Of a stretch of DNA of 6,598 nt, positions 1-4,352 are shown one piece after another; within the stretch, counting starts at the first letter, position 1; every line of letters begins with the position of its first letter. A program made the translations under genes and the position numbers. Origin of the DNA: Rhodoluna sp. (GTDB lineage Bacteria; Actinomycetota; Actinomycetes; Actinomycetales; Microbacteriaceae); NCBI GenBank assembly GCA_016462375.1, contig JAEMTJ010000049.1, positions 1 to 6,598 of the forward strand, in the 5' to 3' direction. A model generated the notes under the pieces. The model did not search any database and was not told the DNA's origin. It saw only the letters and a program-made list of their open reading frames with translations.

Positions 1-730
1 GTCCACCGGAAGTCTTACCTTCACCACCACCATGTGGGTGATCGACAGGGTTCATTGCAACACCGCGGACGGTTGGGCGCTTGCCCTTCCAACGCATACG
101 GCCGGCTTTACCCCAGTTGATGTTTGACTGCTCAGCGTTACCAACTTCACCGATGGTTGCGCGGCAACGAGCATCGACGTTACGGATTTCACCTGAAGGC
201 AAACGTAGCTGAGCCATTCCACCGTCTTTAGCAACTAGACGGATAGAAGCGCCAGCTGAACGACCCATCTTTGCCCCACCGCCTGGCTTTAGCTCGATTG
301 CGTGAATAACAGTACCGACCGGAATATTCTTCAGAGGAAGAGCGTTACCTGGCTTGATGTCAGCGTTAGCGCCCTGCTCGATCTTGTCACCCTGCTTTAG
401 TTTTGCTGGAGCGATGATGTAACGCTTCTCTCCATCTGCATAGTGAAGAAGTGCGATACGAGCTGTACGGTTCGGGTCATACTCGATGTGTGCAACAGTT
501 GCTGGAACACCATCTTTATCGTGACGACGGAAGTCGATTACACGATACATACGCTTGTGTCCGCCACCGATGTGACGAGTGGTGATACGACCTGTTGAGT
601 TACGGCCACCGGTCTTAGGTAGTGGACGCAGCAGTGACTTCTCAGGAGTGGTTCTAGTGATTTCAGCAAAGTCTGAAACAGATGAACCACGACGACCTGG
701 AGTCGTTGGCTTATATTTACGAATTCCCAT
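1..730 (-). CDS. rplB: 50S ribosomal protein L2, C-terminus cut by window edge
   Basis: L2 is a primary 23S rRNA binding protein needed for subunit association and for an active peptidyl transferase centre. The reading frame starts at ATG 730-728 (MGIRKYKPTTPGRR) and runs open to the edge, giving 243 residues of about 277; roughly the last 35 are outside. Visible family hallmarks are the RNA-binding OB-fold part (MYRVIDFRRHDKDG, about residues 62-75), GGGAKMGRSAGASIRLV, and MNPVDHPHGGGEG at 226-238. H231 corresponds to the conserved His229 of E. coli L2. The gene lies 11 bases after rplW; a modest AAGG (740-743) overlapping the rplW stop is the likely ribosome binding site, suggesting translational coupling. 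Nothing in the visible part is unusual. Identification is secure. Confidence 0.98.
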   Translation of the reverse strand, partial: MGIRKYKPTTPGRRGSSVSDFAEITRTTPEKSLLRPLPKTGGRNSTGRITTRHIGGGHKRMYRVIDFRRHDKDGVPATVAHIEYDPNRTARIALLHYADGEKRYIIAPAKLKQGDKIEQGANADIKPGNALPLKNIPVGTVIHAIELKPGGGAKMGRSAGASIRLVAKDGGMAQLRLPSGEIRNVDARCRATIGEVGNAEQSNINWGKAGRMRWKGKRPTVRGVAMNPVDHPHGGGEGKTSGG

Positions 731-741
731 TTTTCTCTGCC

Positions 742-1041
742 TTATCCGATGTTGCTAAATAGGTCGATGGAACCACTCTTTAGAGTGATGATTGCGCGCT
801 TGGTGTCTTTACGCTTACCCATACCGAACTTGGTCTTACGGGTCTTACCAATGCGGTTCAAAGTGTTGACTGATGCAACCTTGACGTTGAAGATAACTTC
901 AACAGCCTGCTTGATTTCAGTCTTGTTTGAACGTGGGTCAACTTCGAAGGTGTACTTACCCTGATCAATCAGGTTGTATGACTTCTCAGAAACAATTGGA
1001 CGGATGATCACGTCTCTTGGGTTTTTGTTGATTGCAGACAT
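742..1041 (-). CDS. rplW: 50S ribosomal protein L23
   Basis: L23 binds domain III of 23S rRNA beside the polypeptide exit tunnel and is the docking site for trigger factor and the signal recognition particle. The 99-residue product has normal bacterial length. The N-terminal pattern DVIIRPIVSEKS is typical; E19 appears to align with the trigger-factor-contacting Glu18 of E. coli. The middle segment YTFEVDPRSNKTEIKQAVE is the classic L23 beta-strand/helix core, followed by the basic loop KTRKTKFGMGKRKDTKRA that contacts rRNA. The ATG at 1041 is supported by a strong AAGGAGG at 1049-1055 with a good spacing; that site lies wholly within the last codons of rplD. Only two bases separate the rplD stop from this start, so coupling is likely. 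Ends in TAA. Confidence 0.98.
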   Translation of the reverse strand: MSAINKNPRDVIIRPIVSEKSYNLIDQGKYTFEVDPRSNKTEIKQAVEVIFNVKVASVNTLNRIGKTRKTKFGMGKRKDTKRAIITLKSGSIDLFSNIG

Positions 1042-1043
1042 GT

Positions 1044-1679
1044 TTACGCCTCCTTCTTTGAGTTAGCAGTGAACTCATCGATAGCTGACTTAGTGAAAAC
1101 TAGGTCGTCTGAGTTCAAAATGTCGTATGCGTTTAGCTGGTCGACTGGAAGAACGTGAACGTTCTTCAAGTTACGCAAGCTTAGGTAGCTAACTTCATCA
1201 GTGCGGTCAAGAACAACTAGCACGTTCTTCTGCTTGGTGAACTTAGCAAGGTAAGCCTGAGCTGCCTTAGTCGATGGCTTATCTCCTAGAGATAGCGATT
1301 CAACAACGTGTAGACGGTTGTTACGTGCTCTGTCAGTCAGTGCCTGACGAACAGCAGCAGCCTTCATCTTCTTAGGAGTTCTCTGGTCATAGTCACGAGG
1401 CTTAGGACCGTGAGTGATGTAACCACCACGCATCTGTGGTGCACGAAGGGATCCCTGACGAGCACGTCCAGTTCCCTTCTGTGCGAAAGGCTTCTTACCA
1501 GTTCCAGAAACTTCACCGTGACGCTTGGTTGACTGCGTGCCCTGACGAGCAGCAGCCATTTGAGCCACAACTACCTGGTGAACAAGTGGAATGCTGATGT
1601 TGACATCGAACAGTTGAGCTTCAAGTTCAACAGAACCTGACTTCTTACCCTGTACGTCTAATACATCTACGTTAGCCAT
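1044..1679 (-). CDS. rplD: 50S ribosomal protein L4
   Basis: L4 binds domain I of 23S rRNA, helps nucleate 50S assembly, and extends a loop to the exit-tunnel constriction. The product is 211 residues, normal for actinobacteria. The long basic loop is clear: KPFAQKGTGRARQGS lies at about residues 63-77, and Lys68 sits where E. coli Lys63, a macrolide-resistance site, is found, so the wild-type residue is present. GPKPRDYDQRTPKKMKAAAVRQAL follows, then the C-terminal globular part. The start is ATG 1679-1677, five bases after the rplC stop, with a weak GAAGGG (1692-1697) about 12 bases upstream; initiation probably leans on coupling to rplC. In gamma-proteobacteria L4 represses its own operon through a long S10 leader. 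The leader here is too short and different to claim the same. Confidence 0.98.
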   Translation of the reverse strand: MANVDVLDVQGKKSGSVELEAQLFDVNISIPLVHQVVVAQMAAARQGTQSTKRHGEVSGTGKKPFAQKGTGRARQGSLRAPQMRGGYITHGPKPRDYDQRTPKKMKAAAVRQALTDRARNNRLHVVESLSLGDKPSTKAAQAYLAKFTKQKNVLVVLDRTDEVSYLSLRNLKNVHVLPVDQLNAYDILNSDDLVFTKSAIDEFTANSKKEA

Positions 1680-1684
1680 GAGAA

Positions 1685-2338
1685 TTAAGCACCCTTCTTG
1701 ACTGCGTTACGAACGAAAACAAGTGAGCCCTTAGAACCAGGAACAGCACCCTTGATCAATAGCAGACCCTTTTCAGCATCAATTCCGTGAATGGTTAGGT
1801 TCAAGGTAGTTACCTTGTCCTGACCCATACGTCCAGCCATGCGGCTTCCCTTGAAAACACGACCAGGAGAAGTACCAGCACCAATCGAACCAGGCTTACG
1901 GTGGTTACGGTGTGAACCGTGAGATGCACCAACACCGTGGAAACCGTGACGCTTCATGTGGCCGGCAAAACCTTTACCCTTGCTGGTTCCAACAACGTCA
2001 ACGAACATCCCTGCTTCAAAAAGTTCAACACCTAGTTCTTGACCAACTGCATAAGTGTCAGCATCAAGTGTTCTGATTTCTGCTAGGAAGCGGCGAGGTG
2101 TTACACCAGCTTTTTCAAAGTGACCAGCGTCAGGCTTATTAACCTTGCGTGGATCGATTGCACCGTAGGCAACCTGGATAGCTGAATAGCCATCGATCTC
2201 AGCATTTTTAATCTGAGTAATAACGTTTGAGCCTGCTTCAACAACAGTGATCGGAATCATCTTGTTGTTGGCATCCCAAGCCTGAGTCATACCGAGCTTC
2301 TTGCCCAGTAGACCTTTCACAATACGAACAGTAGTCAT
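1685..2338 (-). CDS. rplC: 50S ribosomal protein L3
   Basis: L3 binds 23S rRNA early in 50S assembly and sends a loop towards the peptidyl transferase centre. The 217-residue product starts at ATG 2338 and shows GLLGKKLGMTQAWD near the N-terminus, KPDAGHFEKAGV at 68-79, and the signature GTSKGKGFAGHMKRHGF at 117-133. The central loop HRNHRKPGSIGAGTSPGRVFKG (143-164) follows, with the conserved end VTTLNL...LLLIKGAVPGSKGSLVFVR. The position matching the PrmB-methylated Gln150 of E. coli L3 is Thr156 here. I recall actinobacterial L3 as differing from E. coli in this loop. The gene starts 9 bases after rpsJ, with AAGGA (2345-2349) overlapping the rpsJ TAA stop, and is followed 5 bases later by rplD. 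Confidence 0.98.
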   Translation of the reverse strand: MTTVRIVKGLLGKKLGMTQAWDANNKMIPITVVEAGSNVITQIKNAEIDGYSAIQVAYGAIDPRKVNKPDAGHFEKAGVTPRRFLAEIRTLDADTYAVGQELGVELFEAGMFVDVVGTSKGKGFAGHMKRHGFHGVGASHGSHRNHRKPGSIGAGTSPGRVFKGSRMAGRMGQDKVTTLNLTIHGIDAEKGLLLIKGAVPGSKGSLVFVRNAVKKGA

Positions 2339-2347
2339 CAGTTTTCC

Positions 2348-2656
2348 TTAGAGCTTGATCTCGATGTTGACGTCGGCAGGGAGGTCGAGGCGCATCAAAG
2401 AGTCAACTGCTTTAGGAGTTGGGTTGATGATGTCGATCAAACGCTTGTGGGTGCGCATCTCGAAGTGCTCGCGACTGTCCTTGTATTTGTGCGGAGAACG
2501 AATAACAGCAATGATGTTCTTCTCGGTTGGCAGTGGTACTGGACCAACAACCTGGGCACCGGCACGGATAACTGTGTCGACGATCTTGCGCGCCGAAGAA
2601 TCGATGACCTCGTGGTCGTACGACTTTAGTCGAATGCGGATCTTCTGATCAGCCAT
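2348..2656 (-). CDS. rpsJ: 30S ribosomal protein S10 (NusE)
   Basis: S10 is part of the 30S head and also acts as NusE, the NusB partner and NusG-binding subunit in antitermination and transcription-translation coupling. I place the start at ATG 2656, giving MADQKIRIRLKSYDHEVIDSS and 102 residues, close to the family length. The frame stays open 9 codons upstream to a GTG at 2683, but that extension (KSSRKRVI) has no family counterpart and its GTG lies in a hairpin loop. Conserved features are the N-terminal IRIRLKSYDHEVID, GPVPLPTE (38-45) and the assembly loop SPHKYKDSREHFEMRTHKR (54-72), the region linked to tetracycline-class resistance changes; it looks wild-type. It is the first gene of the S10 operon, behind its own promoter. 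The ribosome binding site is weak: GAAAGCGAG at 2662-2670. Confidence 0.98.
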   Translation of the reverse strand: MADQKIRIRLKSYDHEVIDSSARKIVDTVIRAGAQVVGPVPLPTEKNIIAVIRSPHKYKDSREHFEMRTHKRLIDIINPTPKAVDSLMRLDLPADVNIEIKL

Positions 2657-2661
2657 TATGA

Positions 2662-2670
2662 CTCGCTTTC
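2662..2670 (-). promoter_or_regulatory. Weak, interrupted ribosome binding site of rpsJ
   Basis: Upstream of ATG 2656 the minus strand reads AGAAAGCGAG, which resembles the extended Shine-Dalgarno AGAAAGGAG with one extra C. It starts directly against the 3' arm of the leader hairpin at 2671-2690. No better site exists in the short leader, so initiation on the first gene of the operon may be tuned by this arrangement (inference). Confidence 0.5.
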
Positions 2671-2690
2671 TTGACGATTTCACTCGTCAA
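2671..2690 (-). promoter_or_regulatory. Perfect stem-loop in the rpsJ leader
   Basis: The minus strand reads TTGACGA, loop GTGAAA, TCGTCAA: a perfect 7-bp stem with a 6-base loop, ending 14 bases before the rpsJ ATG. With transcription starting near 2701 it would occupy the middle of a leader of about 45 nt. It has no U-run, so it is not a terminator. It may stabilise the mRNA 5' end or act as a translational operator; function is inference. Confidence 0.6.
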
Positions 2691-2707
2691 TAATTAGCGG
2701 CACTTTT

Positions 2708-2735
2708 TTGATATGCACCACTATTTATCTGTCAA
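2708..2735 (-). promoter_or_regulatory. Probable sigma70-type promoter of the S10 operon
   Basis: On the minus strand a perfect -35 TTGACA (2735-2730) is followed after 16 bases by TATCAA (2713-2708), matching TATAAT at 4 of 6 positions. Transcription would start near 2701, giving a leader of about 45 nt before the rpsJ ATG. Its position between the tuf terminator and rpsJ, with nothing else to transcribe, supports the call. The -10 is imperfect and the start site is predicted, not observed. Confidence 0.65.
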
Positions 2736-2994
2736 ACCCAGTTGCCTGGGGCACTGCACCGACCCACGCACTCGGGTGTGTCGCAAGCCGAAGCTCACAT
2801 CAAACCCATTTACGGTTTCGGTTAAATTTTCGGTTCAGCTGCGGCCGGACCCGTTTGAGCGGTTCACTCTGCCTGCAGTGGTTCACCCAAGAAAGAGTGA
2901 AAATCACATGAACCTGTCAATCTTGGCATAACTAGGCGTGTTGGTGCAAGTTAAAGACGGGAAATATCGCTAATCTACGTAAATTTCTTTAAAT
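2736..2994. other. Gene-free spacer between str terminator and S10 promoter
   Basis: This stretch holds no supportable gene: the short open frames on either strand lack ribosome binding sites and family features. On the minus strand it carries five AACC-type repeats (2813-2886), including two GTGAACC copies 19 bases apart and two AACCGAAA copies 12 bases apart. It also has a second TTGACA (2920-2915) without a good -10, an imperfect 8-bp inverted repeat (2760-2783), and a 5-bp stem with a GCAA loop (2737-2750) just upstream of the S10 -35. The part next to the terminator is AT-rich. A second, factor-dependent promoter or regulator sites for the S10 operon are possible but not shown. Confidence 0.6.
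2813..2886 (-). repeat. Cluster of short AACC direct repeats upstream of the S10 promoter
   Basis: On the minus strand GTGAACC occurs at 2886-2880 and again at 2867-2861 (period 19), with a variant CTGAACC at 2838-2832. AACCGAAA occurs at 2835-2828 and again at 2823-2816 (period 12), followed by another AACCG at 2817-2813. The repeats lie about 80 to 150 bases upstream of the predicted S10 -35. They could be regulator half-sites or chance in a short region. Confidence 0.4.
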
Positions 2995-3028
2995 AAAAAA
3001 CCCCAGACCCTAAGGCCTGGGGTTTTTT
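2995..3028 (-). terminator. Intrinsic terminator of the str operon after tuf
   Basis: On the minus strand CCCCAG (3022-3017) and CTGGGG (3006-3001) form a 6-bp GC-rich stem around a 10-base loop. It is extended by a flanking A6/T6 pair (3028-3023 and 3000-2995), and the T6 run gives the 3' U-tract. It starts 15 bases after the tuf stop. Because the A- and T-runs are symmetric it could also stop transcription on the plus strand, although no plus-strand gene is seen. This is the strongest terminator in the window. Confidence 0.93.
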
Positions 3029-3042
3029 GCAACTCTAAAGAA

Positions 3043-4233
3043 TTACTTGGTGATCTTTACCACGGTACCGGCACCAACTGTGCGGCCACCTTCACGGATA
3101 GCGAAGCGAAGACCCTCTTCCATAGCGATTGGCTGAATAAGCTCAACTGCCATTTCGGTGGTGTCGCCAGGCATAACCATTTCAGTACCAGCAGGCAAGG
3201 TGATAACACCAGTGACGTCAGTGGTACGGAAGTAGAACTGTGGGCGGTAGTTTGAGTAGAACGGGTTGTGGCGGCCACCCTCATCCTTTGAAAGGATGTA
3301 GACGTTGCCATCAAAGCCAGTGTGAGGTGTGATCGAACCAGGCTTACAAACAACCTGGCCACGCTCTACATCTTCACGCTTGGTTCCACGTAGCAATAGA
3401 CCTACGTTTTCACCAGCTTCTGCGTAGTCAAGTAGCTTGCGGAACATTTCGATTCCGGTAACGGTTGTCTTCTGCTTGTCGCGGATACCAACGATTTCAA
3501 CTTCGTCGTTAACCTTGACCTGACCACGCTCGATCTTGCCAGTGATAACAGTTCCACGACCAGTGATGGTGAAAACGTCTTCAACAGGCATTAGGAAAGG
3601 CTTGTCTAGGTCACGAACAGGCTCAGGGACGCTTGCGTCCACTGCGTCCATAAGCGCCATAACGGTGTCTCCCCACTTAGCGTCACCCTCAAGAGCCTTA
3701 AGAGCTGAAACCTGGATTACAGGTGCGGTGTCGCCTGGGAATTCGTACTGGTTTAGAAGATCGCGAACCTCAACCTCAACAAGCTCAAGGATTTCTGCGT
3801 CGTCAACCATGTCTGACTTGTTTAGAGCTACAACGATGTAAGGAACACCAACCTGACGAGCAAGTAGTACGTGCTCCTTGGTCTGTGGCATAGGGCCGTC
3901 AGTTGCTGCAACTACAAGAATCGCACCATCCATCTGAGCTGCACCAGTAATCATGTTCTTGATGTAGTCAGCGTGACCCGGAGCATCTACGTGAGCGTAG
4001 TGGCGCTTCTCGGTCTGGTACTCAACGTGTGAGATGTTGATCGTGATACCACGCTGCTTTTCTTCAGGTGAGTTGTCGATCTGGTCAAACGCTGATGCAG
4101 TGTTTAGGGTCGGGAACTTATCGTGAAGTACCTTAGTAATGGCCGCAGTCAGAGTGGTCTTACCGTGGTCAACGTGACCGATAGTACCGATATTGACGTG
4201 CGGCTTTGTGCGTTCGAATTTCGCCTTAGCCAT
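3043..4233 (-). CDS. tuf: Elongation factor Tu
   Basis: EF-Tu is the cytoplasmic GTPase that carries aminoacyl-tRNA to the ribosomal A site. The 396-residue product has all three domains. The GTPase domain shows GHVDHGKT (19-26, P-loop), RGITI (61-65, switch I), DAPGH (83-87, with catalytic His87 matching E. coli His84), NKSD (138-141, guanine specificity) and SALK (176-179). Domain II starts near 210 (PFLMPVEDVFTITGRGTVITGKIERG) and domain III near 310, ending with IREGGRTVGAGTVVKITK. The GGRHNPFYSNYRPQFYFRTT stretch looks actinobacterial. The start at ATG 4233 has an excellent AGGAGGA (4241-4247) seven bases upstream. It is the last gene of the str operon, 118 bases after fusA and followed by a strong terminator. 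The leader contains several stem-loops that could tune expression. No elfamycin-resistance change is evident at the C-terminal AIREGG. Confidence 0.99.
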   Translation of the reverse strand: MAKAKFERTKPHVNIGTIGHVDHGKTTLTAAITKVLHDKFPTLNTASAFDQIDNSPEEKQRGITINISHVEYQTEKRHYAHVDAPGHADYIKNMITGAAQMDGAILVVAATDGPMPQTKEHVLLARQVGVPYIVVALNKSDMVDDAEILELVEVEVRDLLNQYEFPGDTAPVIQVSALKALEGDAKWGDTVMALMDAVDASVPEPVRDLDKPFLMPVEDVFTITGRGTVITGKIERGQVKVNDEVEIVGIRDKQKTTVTGIEMFRKLLDYAEAGENVGLLLRGTKREDVERGQVVCKPGSITPHTGFDGNVYILSKDEGGRHNPFYSNYRPQFYFRTTDVTGVITLPAGTEMVMPGDTTEMAVELIQPIAMEEGLRFAIREGGRTVGAGTVVKITK

Positions 4234-4239
4234 TTATTG

Positions 4240-4253
4240 GTCCTCCTCAGGAC
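4240..4253 (-). promoter_or_regulatory. Stem-loop over the tuf ribosome binding site
   Basis: The minus strand reads GTCCT, loop GAGG, AGGAC: a perfect 5-bp stem. The Shine-Dalgarno AGGAGGA (4247-4241) lies across the loop and the 3' arm, so folding would hide part of it. The site itself is near-consensus and seven bases from the ATG. The stem is short and may be transient; a regulatory role is inference. Confidence 0.5.
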
Positions 4254-4267
4254 TCGTTGTATCCCTC

Positions 4268-4284
4268 GGGCACGATTTATGCCC
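4268..4284 (-). promoter_or_regulatory. Small stem-loop in the tuf leader
   Basis: On the minus strand GGGCA (4284-4280) pairs with TGCCC (4272-4268) around the 7-base loop TAAATCG. The GGG could instead pair with the CCCC at 4298-4295 just upstream, so two folds compete. No U-run follows, so it is not a terminator. Confidence 0.45.
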
Positions 4285-4288
4285 TAAA

Positions 4289-4303
4289 AGATTTGGGGTT
4301 TAC
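4289..4303 (-). repeat. Shared leader motif, tuf copy
   Basis: The minus strand reads GTAAACCCCAAATCT. The same word with one C fewer occurs in the fusA leader at 6471-6484. Both copies lie between the upstream gene's hairpin and the ribosome binding site. This one is 41 bases upstream of the tuf Shine-Dalgarno. Function unknown. Confidence 0.55.
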
Positions 4304-4330
4304 AGATTTACTATCTTACTGAGAAAAGCT

Positions 4331-4352
4331 GGTTCTAGGAAGCCCTAGAACC
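4331..4352 (-). promoter_or_regulatory. Perfect 9-bp hairpin at the fusA stop codon
   Basis: On the minus strand GGTTCTAGG (4352-4344) pairs perfectly with CCTAGAACC (4339-4331) around the loop GCTT. The first G of the stem is the last base of the fusA TAG stop. AGCTTTTCTC follows, a short broken T-run. It could be a weak, leaky terminator, a 3' stability/processing element, or both, at the junction where tuf output must exceed fusA. Stem visible; role inferred. Confidence 0.65.

Noticed and set aside
2657..2683. Nine-codon N-terminal extension of rpsJ from a GTG at 2683
   Set aside because: S10 proteins begin at MADQKIRIRL-type sequence; the GTG lies in the leader hairpin loop and would leave almost no leader.
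2864..2929. 21-codon minus-strand frame (MPRLTGSCDFHS...) as a possible leader peptide
   Set aside because: No Shine-Dalgarno before its ATG, no stretch of repeated regulatory codons, and no attenuator structure directly after it.
2708..2931. Two overlapping plus-strand open frames (67 and 72 codons) in the str-S10 spacer
   Set aside because: No ribosome binding site, no recognisable motif, and they run across the predicted S10 promoter; better explained as chance open frames.
3057..3841. Alternative-frame open stretches within tuf on both strands
   Set aside because: They are shadows of a highly conserved gene with biased codon use, with no start signals or family features of their own.
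4304..4351. Separate tuf promoter in the fusA-tuf spacer (TAAGAT or TAGTAA as -10)
   Set aside because: No acceptable -35 at the right distance; the upstream sequence is the fusA-stop hairpin. It cannot be excluded but is not supported.
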